This document shows, piece after piece, positions 27,028-33,582 of a DNA stretch of 37,823 nt. A program made the position numbers and the translations under genes. The DNA comes from Planctomycetota bacterium (GTDB lineage: Bacteria; Planctomycetota; UBA1135; JADKAF01), in the NCBI GenBank assembly GCA_016793245.1, contig JAEUHW010000255.1, positions 1-37,823 of the forward strand, written 5' to 3'. Each line of letters starts with the position of its first letter. Within the stretch, counting starts at the first letter, position 1. The notes beneath the pieces are model-generated. The model worked only from the letters and a program-made list of their open reading frames with translations. It was not told where the DNA came from and ran no database searches.

Positions 27028-27046
27028 GGCGCGGAGTATAGGCGCC
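27028..27046 (-). promoter_or_regulatory. -10 element for the flavoprotein/GT2 operon
   Basis: On the - strand TATACT (27040-27035) is flanked by GGCGC and GCGCC (27042-27046 and 27028-27032). The start codon is about 43 nt downstream. No good -35 is seen. Confidence 0.45.
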
Positions 27047-27218
27047 GCGATGCCCGTCTCCGAGCGCCCGCCGTGAGCGGATCGCGCGGCGAGGGGCCGG
27101 GGCCTGTTCGCGCCACGCTCCCTAGGTCGGCAGGTCGTGGGTCGGACCTGTTGTCCGGCCTGGCGGAGGCGCGCTCGCCGCTGGAGCAGAGAGTGAGCAA
27201 GAATGGCTCACGACCGGG

Positions 27219-27326
27219 CTGCAGCGCCGTCAGGCGCTGCGCCAGCAGGCATCGCTGCAGCGCCGTCAGGCGCTGCGCCAGCGGGCATCGCTGCAGCGCC
27301 GTCAGGCGCTGCGCCAGCGGGCATCT
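27219..27326. repeat. Three tandem 36-bp repeats, each a perfect hairpin
   Basis: Units at 27219-27254, 27255-27290 and 27291-27326. They are identical except A/G at one site (27247) and the last base of unit 3. Each contains GCAGCGCC, loop GTCA and GGCGCTGC, an 8-bp stem. They lie between the end of the anti-sigma gene and the promoter of the flavoprotein operon. The 367-nt gap 26993-27359 has no gene. It also has a 6-bp hairpin GTGAGC/GCTCAC (27193-27211) beside the array. Three hairpins in a row could act as a transcription or RNA-decay barrier, or be a REP-like element. Confidence 0.9.
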
Positions 27327-27327
27327 T

Positions 27328-27360
27328 AGAGGCTGTACGCTCGATTTCTGCTCAGCCTCT
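27328..27360 (-). terminator. Stem-loop at the end of the anti-sigma gene
   Basis: AGAGGCTG (27328-27335) and CAGCCTCT (27353-27360) form an 8-bp stem starting at the last base of the stop codon of the leftward anti-sigma gene. The loop is 17 nt. No T-run follows, but the three-hairpin array lies immediately downstream. Confidence 0.45.
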
Positions 27361-28574
27361 CAGTGCTCGGTTCCGCCCGTGACCTGCTGCGTCGAGCTGG
27401 TGGACGATTCCTCGCGGCGGACTTCCTTGCCGTTCTCGAAGACGCGACGGACGTTGGTCTGCTCGGTCCGCACGATCTGGATGATGAGCGTGCTCTGCAG
27501 GTCCGAGTTCATCTCGCCGCCGACGAACGCTTGCTTCACCGCCATGGCTGAGCGCACGCGTTCGAGCACGGAGGGGTTGGTCTCGCCGGAGGCCCGGAGG
27601 ATCTCCTCGATGCGCTCGTCCGCGATGCGAGTGCGCGAAGGCGGCACCGCCTCGACGAGCGAGACGGGCAGCGCCGCGAAGGGATCGGCGCTGCCGAGCA
27701 GACGGCTCGGGACGAGCTCGTCGGTCGAGCGCTCGAGCTGCTGCGAGAGGCGGCGCACGAAGGCGATCACCTCCGCGAGCTCGTCGCTCTGCGGTGCGCC
27801 GGTGCTCGCGAGCTGATCGTAGATCGCGACCTGTGACGGCAGGTCGAAGCACGAGAGCTGGGCCGACAGCAGCGGGCGGCGCACCTCCGGATCGAGCTGG
27901 TCGAAGCTGCGCAGGTCGCTCCATAGCGAATGCGCCGAGCGCACGAAGTGCTCCGGTTGGAAGCCCTTCTCGCGGTAGGGCTGGAGGATCCCCGGGTCGA
28001 TCTCCTGGACGAGCGGCGTGCGCGCGCGCTCGGGCGCATCCGCGAGATCTCCTCGGGGCGCGCGCGGCGCCGGCGGAACACCGTCGCGGCCTTGGTTGAT
28101 CGCGAGCTCCGCGAAGCGATCGCGATCTTCGCGCAAGTCGGCGATGAGCTGATCCGTCTCGCCGCGCTCGTCCTGTCGGCCGAGCTTGTAGCCGGCGAAG
28201 AGCGCCGCGGAGCAAGACGCGACGAGCACGGCGGCGGCGGCGATGCCGCGCCACGGCAGTCGGAGCGCCGCGCGATCCTTGGCAGGGGCGAGGGGCGCTT
28301 CGTCGAGCTGGAGGTGGGCGAGCGTCTGCTGACGGCGTTCGGAGACCGTGCGGCGCACGCGGCGCGCGAGGTCGGCCGGAACGTCGGCCCGCGGCAGCGC
28401 GCGGGCGAGCGTCGAGAGGCGCTGCAGGGAGCGGTAGGTTTCCAAGCAGTCACCGCACTCCTTCAGGTGCGCGTGAACGCGAGCGCGGGAGGGGGCGCTC
28501 AGACGACCGTCGAGGTAGCGCGAGGCCAGGTCTCGCACGGCGGAGCAGGGATTCGAGGGCGCGGGGGCGTTCAT
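27360..28574 (-). CDS. Zinc-binding anti-sigma factor with large extracytoplasmic domain
   Basis: 404 aa. The N-terminal ZAS/zf-HC2 domain has C10 and H36-x3-C40-x2-C43 (HLKECGDC). One membrane helix (about 108-130) follows. A large extracytoplasmic region (about 131-404) is mostly helical with Pro-rich linkers. Its last 45 residues look beta-rich: STLIIQIVRTEQ, then VRRVFENGKEVRREES (375-390), then a Ser/Thr tail. The RRV-x-G-x-V-x-EE motif also occurs twice in the secreted protein encoded upstream. It overlaps the ECF sigma gene by 4 nt, so it should be that factor's inhibitor. Such proteins are released by regulated proteolysis or conformational change. Confidence 0.88.
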   Translation of the reverse strand: MNAPAPSNPCSAVRDLASRYLDGRLSAPSRARVHAHLKECGDCLETYRSLQRLSTLARALPRADVPADLARRVRRTVSERRQQTLAHLQLDEAPLAPAKDRAALRLPWRGIAAAAVLVASCSAALFAGYKLGRQDERGETDQLIADLREDRDRFAELAINQGRDGVPPAPRAPRGDLADAPERARTPLVQEIDPGILQPYREKGFQPEHFVRSAHSLWSDLRSFDQLDPEVRRPLLSAQLSCFDLPSQVAIYDQLASTGAPQSDELAEVIAFVRRLSQQLERSTDELVPSRLLGSADPFAALPVSLVEAVPPSRTRIADERIEEILRASGETNPSVLERVRSAMAVKQAFVGGEMNSDLQSTLIIQIVRTEQTNVRRVFENGKEVRREESSTSSTQQVTGGTEH

Positions 28575-29275
28575 GACTCTTGCTCCTCCGAAGCCTCGCC
28601 TTCCGACGAGGAGGACGAAGGCAGATGTCCTTCGCGGAACGGATCGAGGTACGGAGAAAGCAGCTTGCGGAGCTGCAGCCGCGCGCGATGGAGGCGCGTC
28701 GAGACCGTCTTCGGACTGGCATCGACCACTTCGGCGATCTCTTCGTAGGCCAAGCCTTCGACTTCGCGCAGGACGAAGACGGTGCGGAAGATCTCGGGCA
28801 AGCGCTTCAGCGCGCGCTCGAAGTGCTCCGCGAACTCGACCTCGACCAAACCTTGCAGCGGCGAGCTCGCCGCGCGGCTGCGGATCGACTGGCGTTCGCT
28901 CTCCGCGGCGCGCTCTTCCAAGGTGTCGCGCAGCTTGCGCTGCGTCGACTGGCGCCGCAGGAGATCGACGGCGAGATTGCGCGCGATGCGGAACACCCAG
29001 ACCTGGAACGCGAAGCGCGGGTCGAAGGTCGAGGCGCTCTCGAAGACGCGCACGAACACCTCTTGGGTGAGGTCGTCGGCCCAGCTCCCGTCGCGCGTGA
29101 CGTGACCGAGGTAGGTGCGCACGCGACCGCCGTAGCGATCGATGATCGGCATCAACGCGCGATCATCGCCGTGGACGAGGAGCTGCATGAGCTCCCCGTC
29201 GCTCAGCGCTTCGAAGTCGATGCGTGGCGCGGCGGCGACTTCGGGTGAGGGGACGCGACGGAAGGGCAAGGCCAT
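28571..29275 (-). CDS. ECF-type RNA polymerase sigma factor
   Basis: 234 aa. Region 2 (about 45-110) contains DDLTQEVFVRVFESASTFD and FQVWVFRIARNLAVDLLRR. Region 4 (about 150-210) contains ALKRLPEIFRTVFVLREVEG and YEEIAEVVDASPKTVSTRLH. There is no region 3, as expected for the ECF class. The last 20 residues are a Ser/Glu-rich tail. It directs RNA polymerase to promoters of its own regulon and probably its own operon. The stop overlaps the anti-sigma start; the Ser-rich secreted protein gene ends 27 nt upstream in the same direction. Confidence 0.95.
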   Translation of the reverse strand: MALPFRRVPSPEVAAAPRIDFEALSDGELMQLLVHGDDRALMPIIDRYGGRVRTYLGHVTRDGSWADDLTQEVFVRVFESASTFDPRFAFQVWVFRIARNLAVDLLRRQSTQRKLRDTLEERAAESERQSIRSRAASSPLQGLVEVEFAEHFERALKRLPEIFRTVFVLREVEGLAYEEIAEVVDASPKTVSTRLHRARLQLRKLLSPYLDPFREGHLPSSSSSEGEASEEQES

Positions 29276-29302
29276 GTGAGGGTGCGTAGGTGCCTGCAGA
29301 GC

Positions 29303-30130
29303 CTAGCGGATGTCGCCGGTGGGGGACGAGGTGCGCGCGCGCGACGGAGCGCTCTTCGGCTCCGGCGAACGCGGCGGCAAGGGCCGCGCGGGACTCGGCT
29401 CGCCGACGCGGAAGCGGCCGCTGCCGTCGGGTAGCACCGGCCGGGAGCCCTCCGAACGGTCCTTCGAGCGACCCGCGTCGCGCTTCGACGATCCCGAGGA
29501 GGAGCCGGAGGAATCGGAGCTCTCGGAGCCGCTGGAGCTCGAGCTCTCGCTCGCCTCGGCATGCGCGTCGGCGCGTGCCTCCGCTCGCGCTTCCGAACGA
29601 CCGGGCAGAGGTCGGCTGCCCAGTCCGGGAGGCGGAACCGCGGCTCCCCGCGCCGGGCGCACCGGGACCCCGTCGCGCAGCTCCTCGTCGACGACGGTCT
29701 CGCCGTTCACGACCACGACCCGGCGAGTGTGCGAGGAGCTCGAGGAGCTCTTCTCGCCCTTCGGCAGCTCGCCGAAGCCGGGCGGCAGCCCTCCGAACCC
29801 GGGCGGCAGCTCGCCGAGACCTTCGCGCTCGAGCCCGCGCCGCAGCTCCTCCAAGAGCTTCGCGGGGTCGCAAGTCTCGGGGCGCCACGAGTCCCCGAGC
29901 AGGCGCTCCCACTCGGGAAGCGGGGTCCCTTCCTCTTCGATCACCTCGCCGTCCTTCACCACGCGCCGCCAGGTCTTGGTCTCGCCGCCGGTGCTCCGGC
30001 TCGAGCCGGAATCGGCGCGAGCGTCTCGGCGCTCGAGCTTGCCGCGGGGCGCGGGATCCTGGGGCGCGGCGAGAGTCGCCGGCGCGAGGACGCCGAAGGT
30101 CGTCAGGGCGAGCGGTAGGAGTTGGCGCAT
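29303..30130 (-). CDS. Secreted Ser/Arg/Glu-rich protein of the ECF operon
   Basis: 275 aa. I choose the ATG at 30130 because it opens a clear signal peptide (MRQLLPLALTTFGVLAPATLAA). A longer frame from 30235 would overlap the divergent thrC. The mature protein is low complexity. RRVVKDGEVIEEE (55-67) and RRVVVVNGETVVDEE (136-150) are two copies of a motif also found in the anti-sigma C-terminus. Between them are two PPGFG-containing units (LPPGFGGLPPGFGELP). Then come an AEARADAHAEA stretch and a Ser/Gly/Asp run (about 196-218). One Cys (C87) after the signal peptide. No enzyme fold. It is probably an export-dependent signal or surface protein for the sigma/anti-sigma pair. The family is unknown to me. 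Confidence 0.72.
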   Translation of the reverse strand: MRQLLPLALTTFGVLAPATLAAPQDPAPRGKLERRDARADSGSSRSTGGETKTWRRVVKDGEVIEEEGTPLPEWERLLGDSWRPETCDPAKLLEELRRGLEREGLGELPPGFGGLPPGFGELPKGEKSSSSSSHTRRVVVVNGETVVDEELRDGVPVRPARGAAVPPPGLGSRPLPGRSEARAEARADAHAEASESSSSSGSESSDSSGSSSGSSKRDAGRSKDRSEGSRPVLPDGSGRFRVGEPSPARPLPPRSPEPKSAPSRARTSSPTGDIR

Positions 30131-30224
30131 CGAAGGAAGCCGGAAGGTTGGGTCCGTGGGAGGATCGCCGGCTCCTACGGATGGGCAGGTGCGCGCGCTC
30201 CCCGCGCGTGCCATTTTAGATCGC

Positions 30225-31451
30225 ATGAGCTCCACCCTCCTGCATCTCGAGTGCTCCGAGACGGGCCGGACCTTTCCTTGGCGACAGCTCGCGACGGTCT
30301 CGCCCGCGAGCGGCCGGCCGCTGCTCGCTCGCTACGACTTGGAACGCGCCAAGGCCGCGCTCGGCCCCGCGCCTTGGCGCGAGCGCGCGGGCGGGCTGTG
30401 GCGTTTCCCGGAGCTGCTGCCGCCGCCTGGACCCACGGGACCCGTGACGCTCGGCGAAGGCCAGACGCCGATGCTCGCCACGGAGCGCCTCGCGCGGCGC
30501 CTCGGCGTCCGCGCCTGTTGGTGCAAGGACGAGTCGTTCAACCCGACCGGCTCTTTCAAGGCGCGCGGGATGTCCGTCGCGGTGACGATGGCGGCGGCTC
30601 TCGGCGCGCGCGAGCTCTACGTTCCGACCGCGGGGAACGCCGGTGGTGCGCTCGCCGCGTATGCCGCGCGCGCGGGACTGCCCTGCGCCGTCGCGATGCC
30701 CGAGGACAGCCCGAGCGCGAATCGCCTCGAAGTGCGAGCGCTCGCCACCGAGTGCTTCGAGGTGCCGGGCTTGATCGGCGACGCGGGGCGGTTCCTCCGC
30801 GAGCGCTACGCCGGGCGCGAGGGGGTCTTCGATCTCTCGACCCTGAAGGAGCCCTATCGCCTCGAAGGCAAGAAGACGATGGGCTACGACCTCCGCATCG
30901 AGCTCGGCGATCTTCCCGACGTGGTCGTGTACCCGGCGGGAGGTGGAACCGGCTTGATCGGGATGTGGAAGGCCTTCGACGAGATGCAGGCGCTGGGCTG
31001 GATCGACGCGCGTCGACCGCGGCTCGTCGCGGTGCAGATGAAGAGCTGCGCGCCGATCGTCGAGGGGCTCCTCGCCGGGCGCGAGGAGGGCGTTCCTCCG
31101 ACGGCGCCGCGAACCTTGGCTGCGGGCCTGCGGGTCCCGACGCCGCTCGGCGATCGGCTCATGCTGCGCGCGCTGCGCGCCACGGGCGGAACGGCGCTCG
31201 CTGTCTCCGACGACGAGATGCTGCACGCGCTGCGCGAGGTCGCGCGGCTGGAAGGACTCTTGCTCTGCCCGGAGGGCGCCGCGGCGTGGGCCGGATTGTT
31301 GCGGCTGCGCGAAGAGGGCTGGCTCGGGAGCGAGGAGCGGGTGGTGTTCTTCAACACCGGCTCGGCCTTGAAGTACCCGGAGGTCCTCGCGCTGGTGCGT
31401 CCGCCCGATCCTTGCCGGCCTCTGCGGCTCGTCGGCGATCAGGAAGCTTGA
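30225..31451 (+). CDS. thrC: Threonine synthase
   Basis: 408 aa, fold-type II PLP enzyme. LGEGQTPM (77-84) precedes the Schiff-base lysine K112 in NPTGSFKARGM. Later come PTAGNAGGALAAYAARAG and the phosphate-binding YPAGGGTGLIGMWKAF. It converts O-phosphohomoserine to threonine. The start MSSTLLHLECSETGRTFPW is typical. A possible -10 (TTTAGA, about 30216-30221) sits so close to the ATG that the mRNA may be nearly leaderless. Divergent from the secreted-protein gene. Confidence 0.93.
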   Translation: MSSTLLHLECSETGRTFPWRQLATVSPASGRPLLARYDLERAKAALGPAPWRERAGGLWRFPELLPPPGPTGPVTLGEGQTPMLATERLARRLGVRACWCKDESFNPTGSFKARGMSVAVTMAAALGARELYVPTAGNAGGALAAYAARAGLPCAVAMPEDSPSANRLEVRALATECFEVPGLIGDAGRFLRERYAGREGVFDLSTLKEPYRLEGKKTMGYDLRIELGDLPDVVVYPAGGGTGLIGMWKAFDEMQALGWIDARRPRLVAVQMKSCAPIVEGLLAGREEGVPPTAPRTLAAGLRVPTPLGDRLMLRALRATGGTALAVSDDEMLHALREVARLEGLLLCPEGAAAWAGLLRLREEGWLGSEERVVFFNTGSALKYPEVLALVRPPDPCRPLRLVGDQEA

Positions 31452-31504
31452 ACGCGGTTCGCGCCGCCGCCGGTGGCTCTCGCATCGCGCTCAGGAAACG
31501 AAAA

Positions 31505-31523
31505 GGCCCGGCGCTGCCGGGCC
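31505..31523 (-). terminator. Intrinsic terminator of the 49-codon gene
   Basis: GGCCCGGC (31505-31512), loop of 3, GCCGGGCC (31516-31523). On the - strand the stem is followed directly by TTTTCGTTTC. This is the only textbook stem-plus-T-tract terminator seen in the window. It lies 88 nt after the small gene's stop and 53 nt after the convergent thrC stop. Confidence 0.8.
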
Positions 31524-31610
31524 CGGTGGGGCGCGCTCGCCGCGAGGGCGCGCGCGTCGTGCTCCTGCCTCGGAACGTCGTCCGCGGAGGAGCGCATCTC
31601 GGGGGTCGCG

Positions 31611-31760
31611 CTAGGCGGCCGGCGAGTCCACCGGGCGGGGCAAGCGCCGCACCGTAGCCGAGCTCATCTCGACGCTTTGGACCTTAAGGTGGCGACGAAC
31701 GACGTTCGCCACATAGGCCTCGGCGGCTTGGGTCGGCTGGTAGGACTGCATCGAAGACAT
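31611..31760 (-). CDS. Small protein gene, 49 aa, between thrC and the RNase H-like gene
   Basis: ATG at 31760 to TAG at 31613-31611. It opens MSSMQSYQPTQAAEAYVANV and ends VRRLPRPVDSPAA. AGGA (31773-31770) lies 9 nt before the ATG. An in-frame stop at 31823 with no other start between bounds it. The intrinsic terminator on the same strand supports a dedicated transcript. The product is polar with a short amphipathic helix (AEAYVANVVRRHLKVQSVEM) and no membrane segment or Cys. No homologue recognised. A 9-bp inverted repeat can pair the leader with the ribosome-binding site. A longer + strand frame covering this region lacks any signal. Confidence 0.6.
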   Translation of the reverse strand: MSSMQSYQPTQAAEAYVANVVRRHLKVQSVEMSSATVRRLPRPVDSPAA

Positions 31761-31764
31761 GACA

Positions 31765-31850
31765 GGAGTTCCTCGCGGAAGCGTGGGTCGCGCGGCGGAG
31801 CTCGTTCGTCCGGGCCGCCTTCACGAGCGGCAGCGAGAACCAGGAACTCC
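31765..31850 (-). promoter_or_regulatory. Structured leader that can occlude the ribosome-binding site of the 49-aa gene
   Basis: On the - strand GGAGTTCCT (31850-31842) is exactly complementary to AGGAACTCC (31773-31765), which contains the AGGA of the ribosome-binding site. The 68-nt interior has a smaller stem GCTCGT (31828-31823) / ACGAGC (31805-31800). This is the architecture of an RNA switch or thermosensor. A weak -10, TAGACT (31924-31919), would give a leader of about 150 nt. Confidence 0.45.
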
Positions 31851-32010
31851 GGCGTGCACGGCCGAGAGGGGAGAGAACGCTCGCTCCGAGTCGGGGGGGC
31901 CGCGGAACGGCGACCCCAAGTCTAGCCCGGTCTCGGCGCGGTGGCGTCCCCTCGCCCCGGAACGCCGAACGTCGCAGCGCCGGACAGGGGAGCGTCCAAT
32001 TCCTCTCGCC

Positions 32011-32047
32011 GCCCGCGAGGCTCGCATCGACGCGAGCTCCCGCGGGC
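32011..32047 (-). terminator. Hairpin downstream of the RNase H-like gene
   Basis: GCCCGCG (32011-32017) / CGCGGGC (32041-32047) plus an inner stem GCTCGC (32020-32025) / GCGAGC (32032-32037), with a small internal bulge. It begins 19 nt past the stop of the leftward gene. There is no T-run. The 305-nt gap 31761-32065 otherwise holds the small gene's leader and no further gene. Confidence 0.4.
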
Positions 32048-32065
32048 CATTTGCTATCGTCCGAG

Positions 32066-33058
32066 CTAGCGCTGTCTCACGAGGGTCTCGACGGAGATTT
32101 TTCGGAGGCTTAGCGCGGGCGACATCTCCTCGATCCAACGGCGACCATCTTCCGGATAGCCCGCCGTGGGCCGCACCTCCGGGGCCAGGCGCGCGAACCA
32201 GGCGTTGAAGGAGTCCATCGCGAGCTCCCGCAGGTACTTCGCGAGGAGCGAGGCCAGTGCCACGGCGAAGCTCGCGGTCTCGGCGCGCGGCTCGAGGATC
32301 ACGCGCGCTTCGCGCCCGCTCGCCCGCTCGCGCAGCCGGTACTCCGAGCGTCCGCCGACTTCGCGCGCCTCGTTCAGCGTCCACGCGGGCAGCAGCGCCT
32401 CCAGGCGTTCGCCGTAGAAGCGTCGCCCGCCTTGGCGGTCGATGCGGATCTCGAAGCGCTCGGGTTCGGGATCGCCGAGCGCTTCCGCGACGAGGCCACC
32501 GACTCCCTCCCAGGCCGCATCGGCCTTGTTCTGCCAGCGCAGCAGAGCGGCGTTGAACGCGCGCTCGGGGACGCATCGCGCGCTGGCCCCGACCCAGCGC
32601 ACTCCTCCCGATGCCGCGCCCGCTTCGAGCTCGGCCCGCGCCGCGTCGAGCTCGACCTGGGTCGAGAAGCGGGGGATCGCGGACGCGAACTCGGCGTACC
32701 ACGGCGCACCGACGGCGAGCTCCGCCGGCTCGACCCCCGCGCGCCGCAGGGCGCCCGCAGCGTCCAGGCCGAGCAGCGGACCTTCCGGTGCGCCGCAGCA
32801 CAGCGCCGCCAGGGCTGCGGCCTCGCCTCGCGCGGCGCCGCGCGGCCCGCGGAAGACGAGCTTCGAATCGGCGACGAGCAGGGCCCGGCTCGAGCCTTCG
32901 AAGGCGCGTTTCCACGCGGGGGGGAGGGACGCGGCACGCGGCGCGCGATCGTAGCGCACCGCGGCGGCGCAGAACGGCCCCAGGATGGGGCCGAGCCCGG
33001 CCTCGTCGATGCCGACGCAGCGCAGGGCGCCGGCCGGGAAAGTTCTTCGCGCGCTCAC
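32066..33058 (-). CDS. RNase H II/III-like protein
   Basis: 330 aa from a GTG at 33058 with GGAG 8 nt upstream. Longer frames run antisense through the receiver gene and are rejected. The N-terminus CVGIDEAGLGPILGPFCAAA matches the RNase HII motif DEAGRGP-x2-GP, with Leu for the usual Arg. D18, E19, D64 (VADSK) or D207 and E260 are candidate metal ligands. E260 precedes FAVALASLLAKYLRE at the spacing of the fourth Asp of RNase HII; RNase HIII uses Glu there. It should cleave RNA in RNA-DNA hybrids, if active. Length exceeds typical RNase HII (about 200-260), with an insert around 85-200. No substrate-binding domain of RNase HIII is seen. Confidence 0.75.
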   Translation of the reverse strand: MSARRTFPAGALRCVGIDEAGLGPILGPFCAAAVRYDRAPRAASLPPAWKRAFEGSSRALLVADSKLVFRGPRGAARGEAAALAALCCGAPEGPLLGLDAAGALRRAGVEPAELAVGAPWYAEFASAIPRFSTQVELDAARAELEAGAASGGVRWVGASARCVPERAFNAALLRWQNKADAAWEGVGGLVAEALGDPEPERFEIRIDRQGGRRFYGERLEALLPAWTLNEAREVGGRSEYRLRERASGREARVILEPRAETASFAVALASLLAKYLRELAMDSFNAWFARLAPEVRPTAGYPEDGRRWIEEMSPALSLRKISVETLVRQR

Positions 33059-33118
33059 TCCGGAGTCTCCGTCGTCCGATCCCACGGAAGGCGCCCATCC
33101 GCAGCGAGGCGGCAACTC

Positions 33119-33511
33119 ATGGTGCAGATCCTGCTCGTCATCGACGATCCGCTCGTCCGCGACCAAATCCTCGTCGGCACGAAGCACGTGCGCGGCGTGA
33201 AGACCGAAGCCGTCGAGGAGACCTCGGCGCTGGAGTGGATCCGCCAAGGCTCCGTCGACTGCGTCTTCCTCGAGCACAACGCCGCGCAGGATCCTTCGAT
33301 GGAGCGCCTGCGCGAGTTCCGCGAGCTCGGTCCGGAAGTCGAGTTCGTCATCGTGAGCGATGCGCGCACCGCGAAGCAACTGCAGAAGGAGCGCGGCGAG
33401 TCCGGTGTCGACACGGTGCTCGCGACGCCCCTCACCGCGGATGCCTTCTTCCGCTTGGTCGGGCGCCTGGTACCGCGCTTGAAGCGGAAGAAGCAGCGCC
33501 TCGGCGCCTGA
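33119..33511 (+). CDS. Stand-alone pseudo-receiver domain protein
   Basis: 130 aa, one CheY-like domain only. It opens MVQILLVIDDPLVRD, keeping the acidic pair D9-D10. At the phospho-acceptor position DCVFLEHNAAQD gives E52 instead of Asp, which could mimic phosphorylation. The conserved KP near the end is TP (LATPLTADAF). A basic tail (KRKKQRL) follows. It cannot be phosphorylated in the usual way and probably acts by protein contact. Divergent from the RNase H-like gene with 60 nt between starts. The Pus10 gene lies 71 nt downstream in the same direction. Confidence 0.75.
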   Translation: MVQILLVIDDPLVRDQILVGTKHVRGVKTEAVEETSALEWIRQGSVDCVFLEHNAAQDPSMERLREFRELGPEVEFVIVSDARTAKQLQKERGESGVDTVLATPLTADAFFRLVGRLVPRLKRKKQRLGA

Positions 33512-33582
33512 GTCGAGCGGTCGCTCGTGGAGCGAGCGCCGAGCGAGCGCTAAGATCCCGGGCCCTCCTCCGTGAGAGCCCG

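Noticed and set aside
27219..27326. CRISPR array
   Set aside because: The repeats are directly adjacent with no spacers, and each unit is a full hairpin; there are no cas genes.
31473..31925. 150-codon + strand frame over the 49-aa gene
   Set aside because: Arg/Ser/Gly-rich composition, no Shine-Dalgarno, crosses the terminator hairpin; the - strand small ORF has better signals.
33059..33379. N-terminal extension of the RNase H-like frame
   Set aside because: The extra residues are antisense to the receiver gene; a GTG at 33058 with a ribosome-binding site gives the expected N-terminus.
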